A DNA stretch of 64,000 bases from Micromonospora peucetia. Lineage in GTDB: Bacteria; Actinomycetota; Actinomycetes; Mycobacteriales; Micromonosporaceae. The notes under the pieces were generated by a model. It had not been told where the DNA came from and did not search any database. It worked only from the letters and a program-made list of their open reading frames with translations. Position 1 is the stretch's first letter; the number at the start of each line of letters is the position of its first letter. This document shows positions 1-8,011 of this stretch, in pieces. Where the stretch lies: assembly GCF_900091625.1 (NCBI RefSeq), contig NZ_FMIC01000002.1, positions 3,720,001 through 3,784,000 on the forward strand. The letters are read 5' to 3'. The position numbers and the translations under genes are program-made.

Positions 1-1179
1 TCCAGGGGGAGGGCATACTGCCATTACGCCCAAGTCTGGTTCGTCAAACCAGACGCGGGAATTGTATAGCTCGTAGAACTTGTTATCGCCGAGGTCAAAG
101 AAGTGAAAGAAATGCGCCCCAATGATCCTGATCTTGCCGTCACACTTCGCGTCGACCAGCCCTAGGAAGTCGTGGAATCGGGCGTGGTCGAATAGTCCCC
201 CGCCGTTGAAGGAGGCGCGGTTGAAGAATGCCCCGTCTTTGAATGTTGCCTTGTAGAACTCGACATGAGCTTCGAAGTGAGTGCTGACAAATGCGGCGGC
301 AGAGCTAAAGATGCACTTATCGAACGACGCGCCGGATTCGAAGCGCGCTGACCGAAATTCGGCTTCGTCGTGGAACTCGCACTCGTCGAAGTAGGCGTGG
401 CCGCCTAGCTTGGCTCCCGCAAACTCGACCCGACCAGCGAAGCATGCCCCTTCAAACCTGATGTCTTCGGCGATGTGAACATGCGAGAATTTCGAGCGCC
501 CCTGGAAGATGCAGCCTCGGAATATTCCACGTCTCAGCCTGCACTCTTCGATATCGAAGTCGTAGAGCGTCGCTCCTGTAAGGTCCAGCTCGACCGGCTC
601 CCACCGTGCTGCATCGCTTCCGGCAAGATGGCTCTTTAGTATCCGCTGAGCGGTATATCGAACCTCTAACTCGTCTCGGAATAACCAAGGGCTTGCCTCG
701 GCTAAGTCAATTGGAGGCGCAAGGCGAAGATAGCCGCAGATCAGGTTGACTACGGTGTTCCTGTGGCTGGGATTATTCTCGCCTAGGCGGGATAGGGCGT
801 ATAAGGCGGCGATGCGCGCGGACGGTCGGTCGTGCCCCAGCAGTTCGGCGGCTTTGGCGTATAGGTCAGTTATCCGGCGTTCTTCTGCATCTCGCTCGGT
901 GACTTGTGAGGTCCGAATTTGTAGCAGATGTTCGCGCTCGCTTAACCATTGCCTGCGCGCGGTGAGAAGAAGTGCCAGTGCTCCGCCGGTCCCCGCGCCT
1001 ACGGTAAGGCCAGTTTTAATCGCTTCGATCTGGAGTCGAACCTCCTCGGCCTGGTTGCCCACCCCCTTGACCAGTGACAGTAGGAGATAAACGGATGCCG
1101 CGGCCGCCACGGCGACTAACGCGGCAAGCATCGCGATCGTCGCTCCGCTTATAGGGCGAAAGCGGCGAGGGTCTGTCAT
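1..1179 (-). CDS. membrane-anchored pentapeptide-repeat-like protein (3' end outside window)
   Basis: The reading frame starts at ATG 1179 on the minus strand and stays open to base 1, so at least 393 residues are present and the C-terminus is missing. Two hydrophobic stretches lie near residues 14-37 and 55-72, followed by a charged helical region with a YALSRLG-type motif that often precedes pentapeptide repeats in bacteria. From about residue 180 the chain becomes a run of A/C-x-F-type five-residue repeats (for example HAYFDECEF, EAEFRSARF, ASFDKCIF), which in known families fold as a right-handed beta-helix. It is the last of three minus-strand genes, 194 bp after the membrane protein at 1374-2045. 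Codon use is less GC-rich than the rest of the window, which suggests transfer. No function can be assigned; a scaffold or effector role at the membrane is inference. Confidence 0.8.
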   Translation of the reverse strand, partial: MTDPRRFRPISGATIAMLAALVAVAAAASVYLLLSLVKGVGNQAEEVRLQIEAIKTGLTVGAGTGGALALLLTARRQWLSEREHLLQIRTSQVTERDAEERRITDLYAKAAELLGHDRPSARIAALYALSRLGENNPSHRNTVVNLICGYLRLAPPIDLAEASPWLFRDELEVRYTAQRILKSHLAGSDAARWEPVELDLTGATLYDFDIEECRLRRGIFRGCIFQGRSKFSHVHIAEDIRFEGACFAGRVEFAGAKLGGHAYFDECEFHDEAEFRSARFESGASFDKCIFSSAAAFVSTHFEAHVEFYKATFKDGAFFNRASFNGGGLFDHARFHDFLGLVDAKCDGKIRIIGAHFFHFFDLGDNKFYELYNSRVWFDEPDLGVMAVCPPPG

Positions 1180-1373
1180 GGCTCACCCCGGGCTGTTGGA
1201 CACGGACCTGCTCATCCTTGCTTGCGGGCGCAAGAGCGTGTGCCTGACCTGCCAGTGGCGAGCGCGACAGGGTCGTGCGTCCCGTAGGGCGCTCCACCCT
1301 TGTCACCCTGGCCCTGGCCCTGGCCCGCTCCACGGTGTGCGGGGCGACAGACGGGGTGGCAGGTGTTCGAAGG

Positions 1374-2045
1374 CTAGAGACCAAGCTTGCGGCGGTCGAA
1401 AGTCTCTTGAAGGCGGGCATAGTCAGCCATCGCCCGGAGGAGAGCAAGCATTTGAAGTAGAGCGTAGATGATTATCGAGATAACCATGAAGAAGCCAAGC
1501 CGGGAGCGTAGGCAGTGGGACGGGTCCACCATATTCGCGTCTCCCGCTATCGCAAAATACGCCATAGCCCCCACGCCTAGGGTAAGCTGAGCGACCATTG
1601 TCCATAAGAAGGTAAAGACGAGATCGCCGTACAAAGAACGGAATCGCGAGTTATAGCGGGCTGGAGTCAGAAGGTGCTGCTCGTCAGGATTTCGGGCCCG
1701 CGGCTTATCGTCTGGGCCAATGACAACCTCTGGTGCTCCTGGCCCATTCGCAATCATCGTGTAGTAGTAGCTGGTCTTAGGGATAGACAAAGCCAAGGCG
1801 GCGGCGGCTGTCGAGGCGCCGAAGCCAAGAGCGGAGTACGCCAGGAGCCCGGCCACAAAATCTTTGACCGCGATCTTCGTTAGGGCAGGGAAGAAGTCCA
1901 ACTGGAAGGCCGCAAAGGTAAGGACTCCAGCACCGAGTAGACTTATCGACACATTACGATGAAAAACGGTGTCCGAGAAGCGAGGCCCTAGGTGCGAACG
2001 TGTGAAGCGAAAGTACCGCACGCGTGACTGCTTCGAACTCGTCAT
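1374..2045 (-). CDS. four-helix membrane protein, unknown function
   Basis: This 223-aa protein has four clear hydrophobic helices near residues 31-51, 62-85, 141-168 and 184-204. A polar loop between helices 2 and 3 contains a DDKPRARNPDEQ stretch. The ATG at 2045 lies 39 bp after the stop of the upstream 298-aa gene, so the two are probably co-transcribed. I do not recognise a named family. The soluble-protein-then-four-helix-protein order recalls the lambda RexA/RexB exclusion pair, but RexB is shorter (144 aa) and I see no decisive sequence match. GC content is lower than in the flanking chromosome. Confidence 0.7.
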   Translation of the reverse strand: MTSSKQSRVRYFRFTRSHLGPRFSDTVFHRNVSISLLGAGVLTFAAFQLDFFPALTKIAVKDFVAGLLAYSALGFGASTAAAALALSIPKTSYYYTMIANGPGAPEVVIGPDDKPRARNPDEQHLLTPARYNSRFRSLYGDLVFTFLWTMVAQLTLGVGAMAYFAIAGDANMVDPSHCLRSRLGFFMVISIIIYALLQMLALLRAMADYARLQETFDRRKLGL

Positions 2046-2084
2046 GATGCAACCCTAGGACAGGCGTACGACAAGTTTCCGGCT

Positions 2085-2981
2085 CTACCCCGACGCCTGT
2101 CGTGCCCTCTCCCTGACCAGAGGTAGGGCCGCTTCCGCCAGCTCCTCGGCCGCAGCGAACACCTGCTCATCCTGCTCCTCCTGGGGAGCTGCCGAATTGA
2201 TCCGCGTTGTTGTCCGCATCTGATGCTTGTCGAGGGTGAGAATCCGGTCGGCAGCTTCTCCTTCCCTCCGGCCAACGATCCTGATATTCCGAAGGTTATG
2301 AAGGCCGTCTCGAAGGTGCTGTTTAACGAGACGAATCGCCCCAGAGGTGCGGGACAGCGACTTTCCGCGTTCCGCCTTCACTGCGATCTCGGCCTCGCCG
2401 GCGTTGGAATCGTCAGCCAAGCGTGATAGCAAGTCACTGGAATCGTCCCAATCGGAGTTGGGCCTTGCGACAACCAGAGCCGCTTCTCGAATGCGGACCA
2501 GTTGATTGATGTCTTCCTCGAATGATGGTGAAGGCATCGGGCTTAGATCGACGTGCAATTTCTCCACGAATCCGAGATTGCGAGCGATGTTGTTGAAATA
2601 TCGCTCCAGATTGGTTGCCCCAACACCCACGCGACGACTCTCAATAAAGACGCACCGGTCCTCGGGGGCGACGGAAACCCTGGTTGACTGAACTAGCCAG
2701 GTCCCCTCTGGTGTGCGCCCCTGTACGGTTGTGCCGGTGCTCTCGTCGTAAAGAATTGGGATATCTCTCGGATTTCCGCTAACGAATCGGAAGTGATGCA
2801 TCCCTTCTCGCTCAACTGAACGTACGATCGCAAGCACGACGTTGGAGCTAACATCGATTCTTGTTCGCCCGTAGGGGAGATTGACGAGCCAGTGAAAGAA
2901 CTCGGGGTAATTCAAAAGCCCTTCGGTTGTCCGCCCATGAATGACGTACGCCTTGATGAACCGGACCTGGCTCTGCGGCAC
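2085..2981 (-). CDS. soluble 298-aa hypothetical protein, possible phage-defence sensor
   Basis: The start is GTG 2981, preceded closely by a strong AGGAGGAG ribosome site. The protein has no signal peptide or membrane helix. The N-terminal 150 residues look like a beta-rich fold with conserved-looking blocks YFNNIARNLGF and CVFIESRRVGVGATN; the C-terminal half is charged and helical. Length and layout resemble RexA/DUF4747-type proteins of phage-exclusion systems, in which a soluble sensor pairs with a membrane effector; this is inference from architecture only. It heads a minus-strand cluster with a four-helix membrane protein and a pentapeptide-repeat protein. An IS630 element is inserted just upstream, with its end at 3051. 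Confidence 0.65.
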   Translation of the reverse strand: MPQSQVRFIKAYVIHGRTTEGLLNYPEFFHWLVNLPYGRTRIDVSSNVVLAIVRSVEREGMHHFRFVSGNPRDIPILYDESTGTTVQGRTPEGTWLVQSTRVSVAPEDRCVFIESRRVGVGATNLERYFNNIARNLGFVEKLHVDLSPMPSPSFEEDINQLVRIREAALVVARPNSDWDDSSDLLSRLADDSNAGEAEIAVKAERGKSLSRTSGAIRLVKQHLRDGLHNLRNIRIVGRREGEAADRILTLDKHQMRTTTRINSAAPQEEQDEQVFAAAEELAEAALPLVRERARQASG

Positions 2982-3050
2982 GATCTCCTCCTATCCGCCA
3001 ACCCATCGAATGAGGCTGACGGGCTACAGCAAGTCGCGATCGTAGCCGCT

Positions 3051-3073
3051 TACAGACCTTGAATGGCCAGGTT
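3051..3073 (+). repeat. IS630 left terminal inverted repeat
   Basis: This 23-bp sequence begins TACAGACCTTGAATGG and is the inverted partner of 4192-4214, with two mismatches. The leading TA is the likely target-site duplication. Confidence 0.88.
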
Positions 3074-3122
3074 CGTCCGATGTGGCCTGTGTGATGGCCT
3101 CGCGTTGGGGTAGATCGATGGG

Positions 3123-4198
3123 ATGAGGTATCCCGATGGAGGTGGGTTGTCCGCGCGGGGGCGGGCGAAGCGTGAGGCGGTACGACGGCAGGCGGCCGGG
3201 TGGTTCGCCCAGGATGTGTCGGTGCCGGAGATCGCGCGCAGGCTGCGGGTGTCGCAGACCGCGGTGTACGGGTGGCGTAAACGGTGGCAGGTCGGTGGTG
3301 AGCAGGCCCTGGCCTCGAAAGGGCCGGGTGGGTCTCGGTGTCGCCTGGATGAGGGCCGGCTGCGGCGGCTGGCCGATGGCCTGGAGGAAGGGCCGGCGGC
3401 GCACGGGTTCGGTAGTGATCAGCGGTGGACCCTGGCGCGGGTGTCGGACTTGATCGCCCGGATGTTCCGTACCCGGTACACGCTGCGCGGGACGGCGAAC
3501 ATCATGTACCGGTTGGGTTGGTCGGTGCAGGTCCCCGCGCATCGTGCGGTCGAGCGTGACGAGGCCGCGATCGTCACCTGGCGGCGGGAGACGTGGCCGG
3601 CGGGAAAACGGTAGCGGCGCAGCGGCAGGCGTGGCTGGTCTTCGAGGACGAGGCTGGTCAGACGTTGCGCCCTCCGAAGGCCCGCACCTGGGGACGACGC
3701 GGGCACACCCCTGTGGTTCCGGTGGCGGGCAAGGGTTCCGGTCGGGTCTCGATCGCCGGGTTGACCTGTTACCGGCCCGGGAAGCGGTCCCGGCTGATCT
3801 ACCGCACGATCACCCATCGCGGTCGCAAGAACGAGCGCCGTAGCTTCAGTGAACGCGACTACATCTGCCTGCTCGACGCCGCTCACCAGCAGCTCGGCGG
3901 CCCGATCGTGTGCGTCTGGGACAACCTGAACACCCACGTCTCCGCCGCCATGCGGCAGATGATCGACGCCCGGGACTGGCTGACCGTCATCCGGCTACCG
4001 GCCTACGCCCCGGACCTGAACCCGACAGAGGCAGTGTGGTCCCACCTCAAACGCAGCATCGGCAACCTCGCCGTGACCGGCGTCGACCACCTCCTCGCAA
4101 TCGTCAAGAACCGACTCAAGAGCATCCAGTACCGCACCGACCTACTCGACAGCTTCCTCGCGCACACCGGACTGACCCTCAAACCCGACACAACCTGA
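3123..4198 (+). CDS. IS630-family transposase, joined by programmed -1 frameshift
   Basis: The first frame (ATG 3123 to stop 3612-3614, 163 aa) carries the helix-turn-helix DNA-binding part (VPEIARRLRVSQTAVYGWRKRW). The second frame (about 3593-4198, 201 aa) carries the DDE catalytic core. In it VFEDEAG holds the first Asp, VWDNLNTH the second, and LPAYAPDLNPTEAVW the final acidic residue with the typical PDLNP(x)E motif. The frames overlap around a GGGAAAA heptamer (3602-3608) positioned as G GGA AAA in the first frame. A -1 slip there joins them into one protein of about 357 aa, the usual size for the family. All three acidic residues are present, so the enzyme looks functional. Confidence 0.88.
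3602..3608 (+). promoter_or_regulatory. -1 ribosomal slippery site in the transposase
   Basis: The heptamer GGGAAAA is placed as G GGA AAA in the upstream frame, followed by CGG and the stop TAG at 3612-3614. Slipping back by one gives GGG AAA and enters the catalytic frame. This matches the X XXY YYZ rule for -1 frameshifting, known in several IS families. Confidence 0.8.
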
Positions 4199-4214
4199 CC
4201 ATTCAAGATCTGTA
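4192..4214 (-). repeat. IS630 right terminal inverted repeat
   Basis: This is the inverted partner of 3051-3073 and ends in GATCTGTA. The first T of the transposase stop region lies inside or directly against the repeat, a compact arrangement common in this family. Confidence 0.88.
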
Positions 4215-4412
4215 GCGCACCCAGACGCATAAGACAAACTATAAAGAATGGCCCTAAACTGGCGACAGGAAGTCAGTCGCCTTCCCGACAGCTCCCGTCC
4301 CCTTCAGGTGAGGGCCACTGCCACGTTGCCGCCGCTCGAAGTGTTGGGCGTCAGCCCAAAGCAGCTTGGTTGCTCTGGTGGCTCGTCGCGAGCATCTACC
4401 CGTCTCAGTTCT

Positions 4413-4558
4413 CGTCTCGTTCACTGACGTTCAGGGCAGGTCAGGAGCGGTGATACATGCCTATCCCTCCTGGCGATGGACACCGACGGACCTCTCTGGA
4501 CAGGGCGTCATGGAACTTACAAGCGAGGGGTCGCAGGTTCGAAACCTGCCGCGCCCAC
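4413..4558 (+). repeat. 146-bp direct repeat, copy A, ending in a tRNA-Val 3' half
   Basis: This stretch aligns without gaps to 6107-6252, also 146 bp. The last 48 bp are identical up to the end of the tRNA half, and the rest is similar but diverged. Both copies open with CGTCTCGTTCACTGACGTTC. The layout fits the end of an integrative element whose attachment site is the 3' half of a tRNA gene. The 200 bp to the left (4215-4412) hold no gene that I recognise, only a short palindrome (TTGGGC-GTCA-GCCCAA) near 4344. Confidence 0.8.
4516..4557 (+). other. tRNA-Val(UAC) 3' half (att-site remnant, copy A)
   Basis: Geometry from tRNA position 32 to 73 is exact: anticodon loop CTTACAA (anticodon UAC), stem GCGAG, variable loop GGGTC, T arm GCAGG-TTCGAAA-CCTGC, acceptor strand CGCGCCC and discriminator A. 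The sequence to the left does not pair with the anticodon stem or acceptor, so the 5' half is absent. Crossover in the anticodon loop with duplication of the 3' half is typical of tyrosine-integrase elements. Confidence 0.85.
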
Positions 4559-4579
4559 ACTCTGACCAGCACGCGAAAC

Positions 4580-4603
4580 GGGCCGCCGGATGACCGGCGG
4601 CCC
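4580..4603 (+). terminator. hairpin after tRNA half copy A
   Basis: A perfect 10-bp stem (GGGCCGCCGG / CCGGCGGCCC) with an ATGA loop lies 22 bp after the tRNA half. It would serve as a tRNA terminator and may also end the convergent phosphotransferase gene. The same stem sequence occurs at 7954-7977. Confidence 0.65.
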
Positions 4604-4720
4604 GCTCCGTCTCAGTTCGTCACGTTCCAACTGATGTGGTTGCCGACCCCAACTTCGGGGCTCGTCGCGTGCCGCCTCTGCGACTGGCGGGTCCGCGGAG
4701 CCGCTCGCTGGCAGCGGCAC

Positions 4721-5632
4721 TCACGTCAGTTCTGCGATCACTGCGCGGACCATTCGGCGGCCGTGCTCGGCCATCCGGGGAAAGGTGTGCCGGTAGTAGT
4801 CGATGCCGGTCAGCGACGGTGCGAGGGCCCAGCCGCAGGCGCGGTGCCAGGTGGCGTCGTCGTACTCGATTGCCTTCCGGTACGCGTCCCGAGCCGCGCC
4901 GGTGAAGGTCCACAGCGCCGGTGCCACGTCCGGTGCCGGGTCGCCGACACCGAGTGCCCCGAAGTCGACGACCGCGACCAGCCGGCCAGCGTCGGTGATC
5001 AGGTTGCCCGGCTGCAGGTCGCCGTGGATCCATACGGGGTCTCGGTCCCAGTCGGGAGCGGCGAGGCAGGCGTCCCAGGCGGCCTCGGCTGCGGCCACGT
5101 CGAAGCCGTCGTCATGCTCGGCCAGGCGGGGCAGCACCCGGCGGACGTTCGCGTCGACGTGGCGCAGGGCGGACCCGCGGGAACCCGGTGGCTTGACCGG
5201 ACCTTCGGCAGGATCCATCCGGTGCAGGGCATGGACGAAGGCCGCCACGTCGCGGGCCAGGGGTACGTCGTCGCAGCCGAGCCGGGGCGGTGTGTCGCCC
5301 GGGACCCACGGCACCACCGTCCACCGCCACGGGTAGCCCGCGCCCGGCTCGCCGACGTGCAGCGGAACGGGGATCCGCACCGGCAGGTGAGGCGCCAGCA
5401 CGGGCAGCCATCGAGCATCAGAATCGGCTTGGTCGACCGCCGAGGCAATCTTGGGCATCCGGGCGACGAGGTCGTTGCCGATCCGGAACAGTACATGGTC
5501 GGTGCCCTCCAACTCGTCGGCCAAATTGGTAACGGGAAGGTCAGCCCACTGTGGGCACTGGGCCGTCACCAGGCGGCGCATCTGACCGACGGTGGCTCGG
5601 ACCTCGTCATCGTGGATGGGCACGACCGGCAC
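4721..5632 (-). CDS. aminoglycoside phosphotransferase (APH)-family kinase
   Basis: This 303-aa protein has the kinase-like fold of APH enzymes. The catalytic motif HGDLQPGN lies near residues 200-207 and the metal-binding VVDFG near 218-222. An N-terminal part (VLFRIGNDLVARMPK) fits the nucleotide-binding lobe. Substrate is unknown: the family includes antibiotic, macrolide and small-metabolite kinases, and nothing here fixes specificity. The gene stands alone between the two 146-bp repeats that end in tRNA-Val halves, so it is probable cargo of a small integrated element. GC content is high, like the chromosome. Confidence 0.85.
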   Translation of the reverse strand: MPVVPIHDDEVRATVGQMRRLVTAQCPQWADLPVTNLADELEGTDHVLFRIGNDLVARMPKIASAVDQADSDARWLPVLAPHLPVRIPVPLHVGEPGAGYPWRWTVVPWVPGDTPPRLGCDDVPLARDVAAFVHALHRMDPAEGPVKPPGSRGSALRHVDANVRRVLPRLAEHDDGFDVAAAEAAWDACLAAPDWDRDPVWIHGDLQPGNLITDAGRLVAVVDFGALGVGDPAPDVAPALWTFTGAARDAYRKAIEYDDATWHRACGWALAPSLTGIDYYRHTFPRMAEHGRRMVRAVIAELT

Positions 5633-6106
5633 GGTAGTGCGGTGAGGCGGCGCGGTGCCAACCGATTAGTCCGGCACCGCACTTTGCCTACGCTCGCCGC
5701 GTTGGGCGTCAGCCCCATCGCCGCCGCCTGGCCTAGGGCGACTGCGAAGTCGGGCGGGAGCGCTTCGACCAGGGGGTCTGGGGGATTTGGGGTGGGCGCT
5801 GCTCCATGGCGGGGTATGCCTCCCGGTGCCTATGGAGCTGAGTCGGATACGACATCACCCGCGCCCGCCGTGCTCGGCGACCGCAAGCGCCGACCCGACG
5901 GTCGTGGGTCACCCGACGGGCCATGGCCCGACCGGCGTTGATGACGTGGACGACTCAGCTCCATAGGCGCCGCCCCACGGCATCGACCGCCTCGCCCACA
6001 GCTCCGCCCCGGCCACGAGCCCCGAACCGACCGGGGACCGCACCCGCGACAACGCAATGACCCTGCCTGGCCGCTCTCGTAGCTTGTTGTGAGTCATCTC
6101 GGTTCC
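5633..6106. other. gene-free stretch with a MITE-like inverted repeat
   Basis: I see no convincing gene here. It contains a TTGGGCGTCAGCCC segment at 5702 that also occurs near 4344 upstream of repeat copy A, and the 18-bp inverted repeat described separately. Confidence 0.5.
5828..5968. repeat. 141-bp unit bounded by perfect 18-bp inverted repeats
   Basis: GCCTATGGAGCTGAGTCG at 5828-5845 is repeated as its exact reverse complement at 5951-5968. The 105-bp interior codes for nothing evident. The size and ends suggest a non-autonomous mobile element or a large cruciform. I cannot see a target duplication. Confidence 0.7.
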
Positions 6107-6252
6107 CGTCTCGTTCACTGACGTTCAGGGCGGGTCGGGAGCGGCGGCGGGTGTCGATCTTTCCTGGTGATGGATGTCGGCGGACCTCGGTGGACAGAGC
6201 GTCACGGAACTTACAAGCGAGGGGTCGCAGGTTCGAAACCTGCCGCGCCCAC
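6107..6252 (+). repeat. 146-bp direct repeat, copy B, ending in a tRNA-Val 3' half
   Basis: This is the colinear partner of 4413-4558. It contains the second tRNA-Val half at 6210-6251. Chromosomal-looking genes begin to its right, so it may be the right border (attR) of the accessory region. Confidence 0.8.
6210..6251 (+). other. tRNA-Val(UAC) 3' half (att-site remnant, copy B)
   Basis: The 42 bases are identical to 4516-4557, including anticodon loop, T arm, acceptor strand and discriminator. The preceding bases (CGGAA) do not complete the anticodon stem. The region from here to 6568 holds no gene I can support. Confidence 0.85.
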
Positions 6253-6568
6253 CCATCACCACCAGCACCAACACCGGGCCGAAGATCAGAGATCCGGCCG
6301 ATGACAGCAACGGCGGCCAGCTCCGACCCCGGGAGCCGGGTCCGTGCCGGGCGCGGTTGGGCCAACTGCGCCACCGTGGCGGTGTCCGCCGGGGGCGCGG
6401 TCCGTGACACGAGAGCCGACTCAGTCTGTTCCGGTGGCAGCGTCCGTACGTGCGTGAAGGCCTACTTGACGTAGCGGGCTGGGCGGCGGCCCGCTCTCCC
6501 CAGCGGCGGGCCGACGGCGAACGTGGTGGCAAAAGGTTCCTAGCGGATTCTTGCTGCCCGTTCGGACA

Positions 6569-7132
6569 ATGATCGGCATGGCAGAGATGAGCCCGCGCAA
6601 GGTTAGACGGCTGGGTCGGCTGTTCATGCTGGGATTCCCGCTGTTCGAGTTGGTCTTCGACTTCGTCCTCCTCCTTGTCACGTATCTGGTGCTGGCCTCG
6701 ATCGTTCCCAACGTGCTGGGTGAGGTGGCCGTGAGCCCTGCCAGGTTCGCTGCCTGGATCGCGCTGGTGAGGTTGCCAATGACCCTCGCCTACACGCTGG
6801 CCGTTTCGTGGCGCGGGTGGATGGCCTTGGTGACCAGGGGCGAGGTTCTCGATCCTCCGGTACGGAAGGGTTGGCGGCGCGCCCTGGTCAGGGTGCGCGA
6901 CTGGGGAGCAGATGCCGCTTGGTCAGTGATGGCCGCGTTGATCGTCTTCGACCACGTAGCCGATCCGGGCGATGCAAGGGTCTGGCAGCTCGTCGCTGTA
7001 ACTGCTGTCGGACCGTTCCTGCTGCCGAAGTCCGTGAGGGGATTGTTCTGGCTGCTGCGCTGGTGGTGGCGACGGAGGCGCATATACCGCGCACGGCACG
7101 CGAGGCCTGATCAGGAGACCATCAATGTCTGA
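6569..7132 (+). CDS. multi-pass membrane protein, unknown
   Basis: This 187-aa protein has hydrophobic helices near residues 23-45, 55-75, 112-130 and 135-155 and an Arg/Trp-rich C-terminus (LLRWWWRRRR). Starts at ATG 6569 or ATG 6578 are both possible; neither has a clear ribosome site. It stands alone between the accessory region and the minus-strand SUKH-like gene. I do not recognise a family. Confidence 0.65.
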   Translation: MIGMAEMSPRKVRRLGRLFMLGFPLFELVFDFVLLLVTYLVLASIVPNVLGEVAVSPARFAAWIALVRLPMTLAYTLAVSWRGWMALVTRGEVLDPPVRKGWRRALVRVRDWGADAAWSVMAALIVFDHVADPGDARVWQLVAVTAVGPFLLPKSVRGLFWLLRWWWRRRRIYRARHARPDQETINV

Positions 7133-7295
7133 CAGCCGGGCTGAGTGACCAACTGGGTGACGATCGGGACGGACGCCAGCGGACGGGCAGGGACGCTGAT
7201 GGACGGTTCCAGCAGGCCAACACCCATTAAATGGCAGGTCAGCGCCCCGTGTTGGTTGCCTGGGGGCCAAGTAGTCGGGTGTCGGCCCTCGCCTC

Positions 7296-7874
7296 TCACA
7301 CGTAGTCACGCCAGAAGGCCACGGTCGCCTTGGGCTCCCGGAACTCTTGGTCGATGTAGTGGGCGAGGTCGTGGCCGTACACGATGGAATCGGTGAGTCG
7401 GTGGATGGACAGCACGGGATGCCCGAAGGAGCCGCGACCAGCCGGTAGGTAGCGGTGGGCGTACACGGGGATCATCCGGGGCACGTCGGCGAGGAGCCGC
7501 TTCGCCTTGGCCATGCGCCTGACGAGGTCGTGAGGGCGATTGCTCCACCCCGGTGGCCACTCGCCGTGCTGGATGTCGTCGAGCGCGGTTGCGAACGGCC
7601 AGTCGACCTGCTCTTGCAGGGTGGTGGAGCCGAGCTGCCGCCAGTTCGGCCAGCCCCAACTTGCCTTGGCGGGGTGGTCATCGTGGCCAGGCGTCCAGAC
7701 GGGCAGCCCGGCCGCGAGGAAAGCGCGGTGGTCGTCGGCGAACTCGAAGCCGAACCGTCGCTCGATGGTGACGAACTCGGTGTCGGTGAGCCCCGGTTGG
7801 ATGTCCACCAGGTCCAGATTGGCCATCCGGCGAGCGGCCTCGATACCCAATTCGACACCCGCACCGTTCGTCAC
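7296..7874 (-). CDS. SMI1/KNR4 (SUKH)-like protein
   Basis: I chose GTG 7874 (192 aa) because a TACCCT box lies 6 nt upstream, a typical leaderless actinobacterial promoter. ATG 7904 is an alternative and sits inside a CCCCACATGGGG palindrome. Residues about 20-60 read LTDTEFVTIERRFGFEFADDHRAFL, the start of a SUKH fold, followed by a Trp-rich W-x-x-WR segment. SUKH proteins act as immunity or adaptor proteins, often next to toxins; no toxin gene is seen here, so a housekeeping role is equally possible. Confidence 0.7.
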   Translation of the reverse strand: MTNGAGVELGIEAARRMANLDLVDIQPGLTDTEFVTIERRFGFEFADDHRAFLAAGLPVWTPGHDDHPAKASWGWPNWRQLGSTTLQEQVDWPFATALDDIQHGEWPPGWSNRPHDLVRRMAKAKRLLADVPRMIPVYAHRYLPAGRGSFGHPVLSIHRLTDSIVYGHDLAHYIDQEFREPKATVAFWRDYV

Positions 7875-7953
7875 CGGAGAAGGGTAGCGACCTGGGTGCC
7901 CCATGTGGGGTGACTCGTTCACACCGAAGCGGCCGGCGTCGGGGACAATACGT

Positions 7954-7977
7954 GGGCCGCCGGCCGACCGGCGGCCC
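7954..7977 (-). terminator. hairpin terminator downstream of the DUF6204 gene
   Basis: A 10-bp perfect stem (GGGCCGCCGG / CCGGCGGCCC) with a 4-nt loop lies 35 bp past the stop at 8012. Its presence argues against extending the SUKH-like gene to the ATG at 8015. Confidence 0.65.
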
Positions 7978-8011
7978 GCCGTCGCCTCGGTTGGGCAGAC
8001 TTCGGCAGGCG

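Larger units (their letters stand above)
3051..4214 (+). mobile_element. complete IS630-family insertion sequence
   Basis: The element is bounded by terminal inverted repeats of 23 bp (3051-3073 and 4192-4214) that match at 21 positions when one is reverse complemented. Each outer end begins with TA, as expected for IS630/Tc1-mariner elements that duplicate a TA target. It contains one transposase gene in two overlapping frames. Both ends and both reading frames look intact, so it could be active or recent. It sits about 70 bp upstream of the GTG at 2981, where it may separate the minus-strand cluster from its promoter or supply a new one. Confidence 0.9.

Noticed and set aside
1016-1447. A 143-aa minus-strand frame
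   Set aside because: It overlaps the pentapeptide gene start and the membrane gene end in other frames and has no coding character.
4457-4560. Complete tRNA gene
   Set aside because: Only positions 32-73 are present; upstream bases do not form the acceptor, D or anticodon stems.
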